Assembly: GCA_910579495.1 (NCBI GenBank)
Contig: CAJTVD010000004.1
Span: 102,287-125,062, forward strand
Length of the DNA stretch: 22,776 nucleotides
Direction of reading: 5' to 3'
From: an uncultured Lachnospiraceae bacterium
GTDB taxonomy: Bacteria; Bacillota; Clostridia; Lachnospirales; Lachnospiraceae
A model generated the notes under the pieces. That model searched no databases and was not told where the DNA came from. It saw only the letters and a program-made list of their open reading frames with translations. This document shows positions 7,544 to 14,982 of the stretch, piece by piece (the first letter of the stretch is position 1; every line of letters begins with the position of its first letter). Made by a program: the position numbers and the translations under genes.

Positions 7544-7729
7544 CGGGAGGGTGTTGCCATGCCCTATGTTTACCGCCGGGTGCAGGCTGCTTCCCATTAA
7601 GAGGAACATGTGGTATCACATTGCACAAGGACAGGGGGGATATTCCGACAGTATGTATATTGATTAGGCGTGGGGTATAGTATAAGATAGACTTGTATTT
7701 TTATTTTTGAGGAATGGAGAGGTTGATAG

Positions 7730-9838
7730 ATGGATTTTGACCAGTTGCTGAGAGCAGAAAAAAGCAGGGATTACATCTATGGGATGCGTCCTGTTTTTAA
7801 CAGAAATGCTTTATTTAGTGATACTACGGAGGATTATGTATCTCCCCCAGAGCCAAATCCTTATTCACAGATTACAATCAGGTTCCGTGCGGGGCTTAAC
7901 AATATTGACAGGGTTTTTCTTGTGCATCAGGGAGTGCGCCACCTGATGCTGAAAGAGGGGGGCGATGAATCTTTTGACTATTTTGCCTGCCAGATGGAAG
8001 TGGAGGATGTGGAGTTTTCCTATCACTTTGAGGTGCAGGTGGGGAAAATTGTCTGTATTTATGATGTCCGGGGGGTTGCCAAGGAGGCAATGCCGGAGTA
8101 TGCGTTCCGGATTATCCCCGGCTTCCGGACGCCCAAGTGGGCAAAAGGTGCGGTAATGTACCAGATTTATGTGGACCGTTTTTATAATGGGGATCCCTCA
8201 AATGATGTGCTGACATCAGAATACGAATATATTGGCGATAAAACAGTACATGTGGAGGACTGGAATAAATACCCGGCAGTGATGGGGGTGCGGGAATTTT
8301 ACGGAGGCGACCTGCAGGGGGTCCTGGATAAGATGGACTATCTGCAGGATCTTGGAGTGGATGTGATTTATTTTAATCCCCTGTTTGTATCTCCTTCCAA
8401 CCATAAATATGATATTCAGGACTATGATTATATTGACCCGCACATTGGGAGGATTGTCAGTGACCAGGGGCAGGTTCTCGACCATGGCCAGCGGGAGAAC
8501 CGGTTTGCAACCAGATACATTGACAGGGTGACTAATATAAAGAACCTGGAAGCCAGTAATGAGCTTTTTGCCCAGGTGGTGGAGGAAGCCCACAGGCGGG
8601 GGATGAAAGTGATTTTGGACGGCGTGTTCAATCACTGCGGTTCCTTCAATAAATGGATGGACAAGGAGCGGATTTACGAGAATGCGGAAGGCTACCAGAA
8701 GGGTGCCCATATCTGCTGGGACAGCCCCTACCGGGATTATTTTCAGTTTTACAATGAGTATGCCTGGCCCTATAATGGCAGCTATGATGGCTGGTGGGGG
8801 CATGACACCCTGCCGAAGCTGAACTATGAGAAATCAAGGGAACTGTTTGATTATGTGATGAAGATAGCCGCAAAGTGGGTGTCTCCCCCTTATAATGCGG
8901 ATGGGTGGCGTCTGGATGTAGCGGCAGACTTAGGGCATAGCCCGGAATTTAACCATAACTTCTGGCAGGAGTTCCGCAAGGCGGTGAGGGAGGCAAACCC
9001 TGACGCAATCGTGCTGGCGGAGCATTACGGGAGCCCCAGGGACTGGCTCAACGGCAAGGAATGGGATACGGTAATGAATTATGACGCCTTTATGGAGCCG
9101 GTTACCTGGTTCCTGACCGGTATGCAGAAACACAGCGACGATTACCGGGGAGACCTGTTCGGGAATGCGGACAGCTTTATCGGAGCCATGAGGCACCATA
9201 TGGCAAGCTTTACCATGCCCTCCCTTCATATAGCCATGAACGAGCTTTCCAACCATGACCATTCCAGGTTCCTGACCCGCACCAACAAAAAGGTAGGGCG
9301 TACCAATACCCTGGGGGCACAGGCGGCCGACGAGGGTGTGAACAAAGCCGTGATGCGTGAGGCGGTAGTGATCCAGATGACCTGGCCGGGGGCGCCTACC
9401 ATATATTATGGGGACGAGGCGGGAGTCTGTGGTTTTACTGACCCGGATAACCGGAGAACCTACCCCTGGGGGCATGAGGATATGGAATTGATCCGGTTCC
9501 ATAAAGAAATGATACGGATCCATAAGGAAAACAGGGAGATCCTTACAGGTTCCCTGAAATATGTGACCAATGATTATAATGTGATCGGCTATGGAAGGTT
9601 TAACCGGGAGTCGGCGGTTGTGGTAGTGGTGAATAACAATGATTATGAGGTGACAAGGGATGTGTGTATCTGGCCCCTGGGCATTCCCCGGGAGAGCCTG
9701 GTAAAGAGGCTGATGCTTACTTGGGCGGAGGGCTTTACAACAAAGCCGGAGGAGTACCAGGTGGCGGCGGGGAAGGTGAGGATTGTCCTGCCTGGGACGT
9801 CGGCCATTGTACTTAAGTATGAAAAGGCAAAGATTTGA
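7730..9838 (+). CDS. Glycoside hydrolase family 13, neopullulanase/maltodextrinase type
   Basis: This is a 702-aa alpha-glucan hydrolase without a signal peptide, so probably intracellular, acting on maltodextrins or pullulan fragments. Residues 1-135 form a beta-rich N-terminal domain like those of neopullulanase-type enzymes. The GH13 barrel follows, beginning AVMYQIYVDRFYNGD. The conserved regions are VILDGVFNHCG, the nucleophile in GWRLDVA (D396), the acid/base in VLAEHYG (E431) and the transition-state Asp in LSNHDHSR (D510). A beta C-terminal domain closes the protein. The ATG at 7730 follows GGAGAGG. It is a single-gene unit with a structured leader upstream and a terminator downstream. 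Exact substrate and product cannot be told from sequence. Confidence 0.9.
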   Translation: MDFDQLLRAEKSRDYIYGMRPVFNRNALFSDTTEDYVSPPEPNPYSQITIRFRAGLNNIDRVFLVHQGVRHLMLKEGGDESFDYFACQMEVEDVEFSYHFEVQVGKIVCIYDVRGVAKEAMPEYAFRIIPGFRTPKWAKGAVMYQIYVDRFYNGDPSNDVLTSEYEYIGDKTVHVEDWNKYPAVMGVREFYGGDLQGVLDKMDYLQDLGVDVIYFNPLFVSPSNHKYDIQDYDYIDPHIGRIVSDQGQVLDHGQRENRFATRYIDRVTNIKNLEASNELFAQVVEEAHRRGMKVILDGVFNHCGSFNKWMDKERIYENAEGYQKGAHICWDSPYRDYFQFYNEYAWPYNGSYDGWWGHDTLPKLNYEKSRELFDYVMKIAAKWVSPPYNADGWRLDVAADLGHSPEFNHNFWQEFRKAVREANPDAIVLAEHYGSPRDWLNGKEWDTVMNYDAFMEPVTWFLTGMQKHSDDYRGDLFGNADSFIGAMRHHMASFTMPSLHIAMNELSNHDHSRFLTRTNKKVGRTNTLGAQAADEGVNKAVMREAVVIQMTWPGAPTIYYGDEAGVCGFTDPDNRRTYPWGHEDMELIRFHKEMIRIHKENREILTGSLKYVTNDYNVIGYGRFNRESAVVVVVNNNDYEVTRDVCIWPLGIPRESLVKRLMLTWAEGFTTKPEEYQVAAGKVRIVLPGTSAIVLKYEKAKI

Positions 9839-9865
9839 TATAGTAAGAATATAAATGACATTAGT

Positions 9866-9892
9866 TAAGGCAGGTAAGACCCTGCCTTTTTG
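9866..9892 (+). terminator. Terminator after the GH13 gene
   Basis: GGCAGG (9869-9874) and CCTGCC (9881-9886) form a stem with a 6-nt loop, flanked by AA and TT that extend it, and followed by TTTTT. Confidence 0.85.
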
Positions 9893-10006
9893 TGAACTGG
9901 CATGTGCAGGAGTTATGCCATTAGGGTGCTGGGCTGCTTGGCGGCGGTTGGCTTTCAGGCATCGGTATGTTGGTTCCGGGCTGTGAATGAAAACGATAGG
10001 GGTGCA

Positions 10007-11152
10007 ATGGAAAAGAAGTTTTCTTTAAAAGATGTAATTGCAATAACTGAAGAAAAGGAAGAGAACCTGCTTGGTATGGAATATGAGCCGGAGGAAGAAG
10101 AGGTACGGGAAGCCAGGCTGCCGTACCGGGAGGAGGATATCAGGATTGGCCAGAAAATGGTTTCGGCGCTCCAACTATGCCGGTGGATAGACGAGGGGGA
10201 ATTGGATTTATATCCTGAATACCAAAGAAATCTTGTATGGGATTTACAAAGGAAGTCATTGCTGATTGAATCTTTGCTTCTGCGTATCCCCATTCCTGCG
10301 TTTTATCTGGATGAGGGCTGGGATGGGCAGAAAAATTTGATTGACGGGCTGCAGAGATTGTCTGCTGTGTATGATTATGTCCATGGCAATTTCCGGTTAA
10401 GGGGTTTGCAGTATTTAGATGCTTGCGAATCAAGATGCTTTCAGGAATTGGACAAAAGATATCAAAGAAGGATAGAAAACACTTCATTTGTGGTATACAT
10501 TCTGGACTCCCGTTGCCCGGACATGGTAAAATTTGATGTGTTCAAACGGATAAATACAGGAGGGGTGGCGCTGAACTTCCAGGAAATCAGGAATGCCATG
10601 GCGAATTCCCACACCAGAAAACTGTTGCAATGTATGTCAAATGGCAAGCCCTTTTTACAGGCAACCAGGGGAAAGGTGAGCGATGTCAGGATGGGAGCCC
10701 AGGAATTGTGCCTGAGATTCATTGCCCTTGACAGGCTTTACAAGCCGGAACGCGGATTTGTGGATTATTTGGAGCTGAACAGGCTCCTGGACAGTACTGT
10801 CTTATGGCTGAATGGGCGTACGGAGGAGGATGGTGCTCGCTGGCTTCAGTATTTTGAAGGATGCATGGACAAATGTTACGCTTTATTTGGTGAATATGCG
10901 TTTTCCAAGCCCCAGAGCCGGCATTTGATCAACAGGGCTTTGTTTACCAGCTGGAGCATTGCCCTTGGCAGGGTTAGCGCCAGTTTGGAGGAATTGGGGG
11001 ATAAAAGTAGCCTGGCACTGGCTTGTATGGAGAGATATTTGGAGGAACGGGCATACTATAATGCCATAACATCATCCACGGGCAGCAGGAGGAACCTGGA
11101 AATCCAGATGGAAGTGGCAGGGCGGATTTTGGAGGAGATTCATGTTTCATAA
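10007..11152 (+). CDS. DUF262 (GmrSD N-domain-like) protein, first gene of a three-gene cassette
   Basis: This 381-aa protein carries the DUF262 fold signature: YPEYQRNLVW, then IPIPAFYL, IDGLQRLSAVYDY (DGxQR motif, D113) and FKRINTGGVALNFQEIRNA (from residue 179). DUF262 is related to the ParB/Srx fold and is the N-terminal, NTP-using domain of GmrSD-type modification-dependent nucleases. The C-terminal 160 residues are helical, and I see no HNH motif of DUF1524, so no nuclease is evident. Residues 1-60 are highly charged. The ATG at 10007 follows ATAGGGG; the open frame upstream to 9902 lacks a ribosome binding site. The last codons overlap the ATPase gene by 11 bp, so the two are translationally coupled. 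No confident promoter was found in 9892-10006. Role unknown; antiviral defence or DNA surveillance is inferred. Confidence 0.85.
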   Translation: MEKKFSLKDVIAITEEKEENLLGMEYEPEEEEVREARLPYREEDIRIGQKMVSALQLCRWIDEGELDLYPEYQRNLVWDLQRKSLLIESLLLRIPIPAFYLDEGWDGQKNLIDGLQRLSAVYDYVHGNFRLRGLQYLDACESRCFQELDKRYQRRIENTSFVVYILDSRCPDMVKFDVFKRINTGGVALNFQEIRNAMANSHTRKLLQCMSNGKPFLQATRGKVSDVRMGAQELCLRFIALDRLYKPERGFVDYLELNRLLDSTVLWLNGRTEEDGARWLQYFEGCMDKCYALFGEYAFSKPQSRHLINRALFTSWSIALGRVSASLEELGDKSSLALACMERYLEERAYYNAITSSTGSRRNLEIQMEVAGRILEEIHVS

Positions 11153-12227
11153 TTTAAAGATAGAAAATTTTAAATGTTTTCCAAAGCATGATATTACGTT
11201 CAGGGATTTGACAATCTTAGCGGGAGCCAATGCTTCCGGGAAGTCCAGCATTATACAGGCAATGCTGATATTAGAGGAAACGGCGAAGGTAAATATCCCT
11301 GGGGAATTAAACCTTCTCCAGAATATGGGCCAGATATTGGGGATTCAGGTTGGGGCACCCTCGGCATTAGTAGCACAGGATGTACAGGGGGATTCTGACT
11401 GCGACTTTGCCTTTTGGTTAGACGGAAGGAAGTTTGGCTATTATATTGACCGGGATTCCGTCCTGAATCTGGGGGCACGGATGGAGCGGGAGATGCCGCC
11501 CCATGAAATGACTTATTTGAATGCAGAGCGCATAGGGCCGAGAATGCTTTATGAAGCAGGGGGGAAAGAAAAAATCACGGCAAATGGAAGCAATGCTGTT
11601 TACCTTATAGAGCAGGGAGATAAAATGGGGGTTGCGGTGGAGGGAAGCCTGATATTTGACAGGGCTTCACTGAAATTTTCCCATCAGGTGGAATGCTGGA
11701 TGCAGGCAATTTTAGGGGAGCTTCAGCTACAGGTGTATATTGATACTTTAAAGGCACAGTCGGAGCTGACCATCAAAAATCCCATTGCCCATGATTCGGT
11801 CATCCCTACATTGACAGGGTTTGGGATCAGCTATGTATTGCCCATTGTGGTAAGTGGTTTATGGTGCAGCAGCCGGAAAAATCAGGTGCTTATGATAGAG
11901 AACCCGGAGGCGCATCTTCATCCCTCAGCGCAAAGCGCCATGGGCCAGTTCCTGGCACTGGTGGCGGGCGCTGGTGTCCAGGTGATTGTGGAAACCCATA
12001 GCGAGCATATTGTAGATGGGGCAAGGCTGGAAATGATGTACCTGGAGAAGACGGACCAAATGCTGGTAAACTTCTTAAGCTGCAGGGAAGGGGAAATAGA
12101 GATTACCCCCCTTTTAGTGAACAACAAAGGAGAACTTGATGAATGGCCGGCAGGGTTCTTTGACCAGAAGCAGAGGGATTTACGGAAGATTTTTCAGCAG
12201 AGGATGGGGAATGGAAATACAAAATAA
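11142..12227 (+). CDS. AAA/ABC-like ATPase with DUF3696-type C-terminus, second gene of the cassette
   Basis: This 361-aa protein is an OLD/SMC-like ATPase of the class found in prokaryotic defence operons. It opens with MFHNLKIENFKCF, then Walker A GANASGKS (28-35), an ABC-signature-like TLTGFGISYVLPI, Walker B VLMIENPEAHLHP (from residue 249) and the H-loop VETHSEH. The C-terminal stretch with DEWPAGFFDQ is typical of the DUF3696 region that follows such ATPase heads. No TOPRIM or HNH nuclease domain is present. It overlaps both neighbours (11 bp with the DUF262 gene and 17 bp with the third gene), so stoichiometric expression and complex formation are likely. It is probably the energy-using or sensing subunit of the cassette. 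Confidence 0.85.
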   Translation: MFHNLKIENFKCFPKHDITFRDLTILAGANASGKSSIIQAMLILEETAKVNIPGELNLLQNMGQILGIQVGAPSALVAQDVQGDSDCDFAFWLDGRKFGYYIDRDSVLNLGARMEREMPPHEMTYLNAERIGPRMLYEAGGKEKITANGSNAVYLIEQGDKMGVAVEGSLIFDRASLKFSHQVECWMQAILGELQLQVYIDTLKAQSELTIKNPIAHDSVIPTLTGFGISYVLPIVVSGLWCSSRKNQVLMIENPEAHLHPSAQSAMGQFLALVAGAGVQVIVETHSEHIVDGARLEMMYLEKTDQMLVNFLSCREGEIEITPLLVNNKGELDEWPAGFFDQKQRDLRKIFQQRMGNGNTK

Positions 12228-13041
12228 ATTTTGTGAGGGCAGCCTGGATTACCGCCAGAAGGGACATATAGACAGCCGGATGGAGGAATTGGCGGCGCTA
12301 TATGATGTGTCCGAGTTTTGTAAAGATAATAATGAAAAAATGGAATATTCCAGCCAGGCATTATATGGGCAGGAAATCAAAAAGGGTGTCTTGCTTGCGG
12401 ATTGGCTTTTTGAGTGGGACAGTGGTTCGGAAACCATGGAAATGAAACAGTTTTTCTGGCGTATGGTAGAACAGATGTGGAGAGAAAGCCTGGACCGGGA
12501 AGACGCGGAAGTAATCTCCTGTTCCCTGGGGGAACAGGAGGGCTTTGCCCATGACCTGAAGAGCTATATTAAGGCGAGGCGAAAGATCCTGGAGGGAATG
12601 ACGGAACCAAGGGAATATGCCAGAATGATGCCTTCTTGTTTTGGGAACAGTGTATTTGCAGAGGGAATAGAAGAGGAAATGCAAAATATTGAGGATTTTG
12701 CGTTGCACACAAAAGAACTGACATTGAACTTGTCAGTATTGAACGATGAGGCACTGGAGATTTACGGGCGTTGCCACAAAGACGGAAATCTGGCGATGAA
12801 GGAGCTGGACAGCAGGCTATTAGCGTGCAGCCCGGATTATAAACACCAAAGCCAGTTACGGTTTGAATTTTCTTATATAGATGAGGAGGGGGATACGCAT
12901 ATCAAAAAGGTGACCTGCCATCCGCATCTGAAGCTGGTAAAGAAAAATTCGGACTACCGTATTTACTTTGCGTGGAGGGATGATCTGGTAGGGGATGGAA
13001 AGAAAGTCCTGGTAGGGAGAATTGGCAGGCACGGCTGGTAA
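12211..13041 (+). CDS. Unrecognised 276-aa protein, third gene of the cassette
   Basis: No family is recognised with confidence. The protein is soluble and acidic, mostly helical from residue 1 to 220, with a beta-rich C-terminus. That end contains HLKL (239-242), YRIYF (249-253) and VLVGRIGRHGW (266-276), a pattern suggestive of a small compact domain closing the chain. The ATG at 12211 follows GAGGATGGGG and lies inside the end of the ATPase gene, so it is translated with it. The open frame back to 12136 is not preceded by a ribosome binding site. Position and coupling suggest it is the specific partner or effector of the DUF262/ATPase pair. This is inference; no catalytic motif is visible. 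Confidence 0.75.
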   Translation: MEIQNKFCEGSLDYRQKGHIDSRMEELAALYDVSEFCKDNNEKMEYSSQALYGQEIKKGVLLADWLFEWDSGSETMEMKQFFWRMVEQMWRESLDREDAEVISCSLGEQEGFAHDLKSYIKARRKILEGMTEPREYARMMPSCFGNSVFAEGIEEEMQNIEDFALHTKELTLNLSVLNDEALEIYGRCHKDGNLAMKELDSRLLACSPDYKHQSQLRFEFSYIDEEGDTHIKKVTCHPHLKLVKKNSDYRIYFAWRDDLVGDGKKVLVGRIGRHGW

Positions 13042-13067
13042 GTGCCATAAGTCCATGAGGGCACTTA
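13039..13067 (+). other. Inverted repeat at the end of the cassette
   Basis: TAAGTGCC (13039-13046) and GGCACTTA (13060-13067) are a perfect 8-bp inverted repeat with a 13-nt loop, starting on the stop codon of the third gene. No T-run follows (AATAAAGC), so it is at best a weak terminator or a 3' stabilising hairpin. Confidence 0.45.
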
Positions 13068-13204
13068 AATAAAGCACAGGCCAGCCAGAATCTATGAAAA
13101 TTAAGGAAATAGAGGATGACAAAAGCAGGGAAAGGTGATATCGTTATTTTATAGAAGTTTATTTTTGTTTCGTTTGCCCATTGGGCAGAAAGAAGGAGGA
13201 AATC

Positions 13205-13714
13205 ATGAAAGGAAAATGGAAACAGCAGCTCACAGCCCTGTTTTCTGCAGCCGCACTTTTTGCAGTGTCCGGTATTTCGGTCTGCGCAGCGCCAGCTACA
13301 GGTGTAGCAACCGTGGGAGGGCTTTGCGGCCACCATGCGGAACATACGGCGGCATGTTTGTCAGGGACAGTATGCGGCCATGAGCATACATGGGACTGCT
13401 ACAGCCAGAGCGCTGCGTGCATTCACGTCCACAACCAGAACTGCTATTTGCCGAACGGCTTATTAAGCTGCCCCCATGTGTGCAGCCAGGTAAACGGATG
13501 CCTTACATCCGCGCTGAACTGCCAGCACGTACACGATGATAATTGCTCTTATGCACAGGGGACGGTCTGCGGTTATTCCTGCGATGCTTGCCATGCAAGC
13601 CAGCAGACAGTAGTTACTGCACCAGCAGTAACCAATACCTGGCAGGGTGGCCAGTATTATTATGGCAGAGGATGCCATGGTGGCTCACATCATCGCTCCG
13701 GCCGTCATTGTTAA
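13205..13714 (+). CDS. Secreted Cys/His-rich repeat protein
   Basis: This 169-aa protein has a clear signal peptide (MKGKWKQQ, a hydrophobic core, then SVCAAP, cleavage probably near residue 28). The mature part holds about 16 Cys and many His in repeated C-x-H units: CGHHAEHTAAC (41-51), CGHEHTWDC (57-65), CIHVHNQNC (72-80), CPHVCSQVNGC (89-99), CQHVHDDNC (106-114) and CGYSCDAC (122-129). The tail is Gly/His-rich and ends in Cys. Similar C-x-H-x-H-x3-C units occur in surface proteins of gut Firmicutes. Metal binding or multiple disulfides are inferred, not shown. The strong site AAGGAGGA precedes the ATG at 13205. There is no sortase signal or membrane anchor. Function unknown. Confidence 0.85.
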   Translation: MKGKWKQQLTALFSAAALFAVSGISVCAAPATGVATVGGLCGHHAEHTAACLSGTVCGHEHTWDCYSQSAACIHVHNQNCYLPNGLLSCPHVCSQVNGCLTSALNCQHVHDDNCSYAQGTVCGYSCDACHASQQTVVTAPAVTNTWQGGQYYYGRGCHGGSHHRSGRHC

Positions 13715-13718
13715 ACAT

Positions 13719-13773
13719 AATTTGCCGCCGCTTCTTGCTTTTTAAGGAAGAAGGGCGGCAAATTGCGTTTTAT
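13719..13773 (+). terminator. Long hairpin terminator after the Cys/His-rich gene
   Basis: AATTTGCCGCC (13719-13729) pairs with GGCGGCAAATT (13754-13764). Inside it, CTTCTT (13731-13736) pairs with AAGAAG (13748-13753), giving a stem of about 17 bp. GCGTTTTATT follows. Confidence 0.75.
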
Positions 13774-13803
13774 TAGGGCAGGGGCAAGGTGATGAAGAAA
13801 AGA

Positions 13804-13832
13804 TTTACAGCCTTTGGGCTATCTGTTAAAAT
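13804..13832 (+). promoter_or_regulatory. Probable sigma-A promoter of the short-chain dehydrogenase
   Basis: TTTACA (13804-13809), a 17-bp spacer and TAAAAT (13827-13832), 30 bp before the gene start. Confidence 0.6.
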
Positions 13833-13861
13833 ATAACAAAAAGAAGGGAAGAGGGATAACA

Positions 13862-14608
13862 ATGTTATTGGAAGGAAAAGTAGCAATTGTAACTGGCGGG
13901 ACCAGGGGGATTGGTTTTGAGGTGGTACGGAAGTACCTTGCCAACGGGGCGAAGGTAACGCTCTTTGGCTCAAGGCAGGAAACAGTTGACAAGGCACTGG
14001 CAAAGTTGAGGGAAGAAAATCCCGATTGGACGGTGGATGGGATGTTTCCCAGGTTGACAGACGCAGCTGAGGTGGAAAAGGCAATCCTGGCAGTAAAAGA
14101 GAAATATGGGAGGGTGGATATTCTGGTGAACAATGCGGGAATTTCCCAGAGCACACCTCTTTATCAATATACACCAGAGGAATTTGACAAGGCCATCGAC
14201 CTGAATGTCAGGGCGGTGTTTTATGCAATTTTGCCTGCGGCAAAGATTATGAAGGAGCAGGGAGGCGGCTGTATCATTAACACCAGCTCTATGGTGAGTA
14301 TTACAGGGCAGCCAGCGGGAGTAGGGTATCCTGCCAGCAAATTTGCGGTGAATGGCATGACCATCTCTTTGGCAAGGGAGCTGGGGAAAGACCAGATCAG
14401 GGTAAATGCGGTTGCGCCGGGAGTAACGAAAACAGACATGGTGGCGGCGCTGCCACAGCAGACGGTTGACGCTATTTCTGCCAAAATTCCCATGGGCAGG
14501 CCGGGGGAACCTCAGGAAGTGGCAGATGCCTTCCTTTATCTGGCAAGCGACATGGCAAGCTATGTGACTGGGGAAATCCTTTCTGTTGACGGGGCGTGCA
14601 AGGCATAA
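13862..14608 (+). CDS. Short-chain dehydrogenase/reductase, BaiA/FabG-like
   Basis: This 248-aa NAD(P)-dependent oxidoreductase of the classical SDR family shows all signature elements: the cofactor motif TGGTRGIG (11-18), NNAG (90-93), the catalytic Ser143, Tyr156 and Lys160 (GYPASK), and N115. VAPGVTKTDM and the ending SVDGACKA fit the family. Residue patterns such as TGGTRGIGF, NGAKVTLFG, KYGR and GVGYPASK resemble the bile-acid 3-alpha-hydroxysteroid dehydrogenase BaiA from memory, but no bai genes are nearby. Other substrates, including 3-oxoacyl compounds or sugars, remain possible. The ATG at 13862 follows GAGGG. It has its own promoter and is followed by a DUF6440-like gene. Confidence 0.88.
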   Translation: MLLEGKVAIVTGGTRGIGFEVVRKYLANGAKVTLFGSRQETVDKALAKLREENPDWTVDGMFPRLTDAAEVEKAILAVKEKYGRVDILVNNAGISQSTPLYQYTPEEFDKAIDLNVRAVFYAILPAAKIMKEQGGGCIINTSSMVSITGQPAGVGYPASKFAVNGMTISLARELGKDQIRVNAVAPGVTKTDMVAALPQQTVDAISAKIPMGRPGEPQEVADAFLYLASDMASYVTGEILSVDGACKA

Positions 14609-14639
14609 ATGTATGGATATATTTTAGGAGGGAAGTAAA

Positions 14640-14822
14640 ATGGCCAAAAATGAAAGATTTGAGAAAGTTTATTCTCAGGGAACAGTAAATATTATGGAAA
14701 TTTGGGTGGATAGGGAGACTGGCGCGAATTATGTGTTCCATGCAAGCGGATATTCTGGAGGAATGTCACCGTTGTTAGACAGAGAGGGAAAACCGGTGAT
14801 TTCCCCGCTTGTAAACAGGTAA
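14640..14822 (+). CDS. Small DUF6440-like protein
   Basis: This 60-aa protein reads MAKNERFEKVYSQG, then MEIWVDRETGANYVF and GGMSPLLDREGKPVI, the pattern of the DUF6440 small proteins of Firmicutes. Function is unknown; it is likely a single small beta domain. A strong site AGGAGGGA precedes the ATG at 14640, so it is almost surely translated. It lies 31 bp downstream of the dehydrogenase and probably shares its transcript. Confidence 0.8.
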   Translation: MAKNERFEKVYSQGTVNIMEIWVDRETGANYVFHASGYSGGMSPLLDREGKPVISPLVNR

Positions 14823-14909
14823 CCCCTTGTCTGCATAAACAACGGGTAGCACGCTTCGCGAACTGCCCTTATGTTAACAAACGCTGTCGCGCGGGCCGGC
14901 TTATTGTAA

Positions 14910-14946
14910 TAAAAAAGCTCCGGTAGGAAATAGATACCGGAGCTTA
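14910..14946 (-). terminator. Terminator of the minus-strand lipoprotein gene
   Basis: AGCTCCGGTA (14916-14925) and TACCGGAGCT (14935-14944) form a perfect 10-bp stem. On the minus strand it is followed by TTTTT, so it ends the lipoprotein transcript. It may also block transcription arriving from the SDR unit. The rest of 14823-14980 holds no gene. Confidence 0.85.
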
Positions 14947-14982
14947 TGTATCAATATGAAATTATTAATTTCGCCATCAGGC

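Noticed and set aside
7468..7680. 70-aa open frame between ftsH and the GH13 gene
   Set aside because: It spans the terminator hairpin and has no ribosome binding site; the protein shows no sensible pattern.
9902..10006. N-terminal extension of the DUF262 protein with a hydrophobic stretch (possible membrane anchor)
   Set aside because: No ribosome binding site before the ATG at 9902, and the sequence is unlike the family start; ATG 10007 is better placed.
10007..13041. Mobile element carrying the three-gene cassette
   Set aside because: No integrase, transposase, terminal repeats or tRNA attachment site could be found at its edges; transfer remains only a possibility.
13277..13288. Lipobox (ISVC) in the Cys/His-rich protein
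   Set aside because: The residue before Cys27 is Val rather than Gly, Ala or Ser, and an A-x-A-like signal peptidase I site fits as well.
13862..14608. Definite bile-acid 3-alpha-hydroxysteroid dehydrogenase (baiA)
   Set aside because: Motif resemblance only, with no other bai genes nearby; called as a generic SDR.
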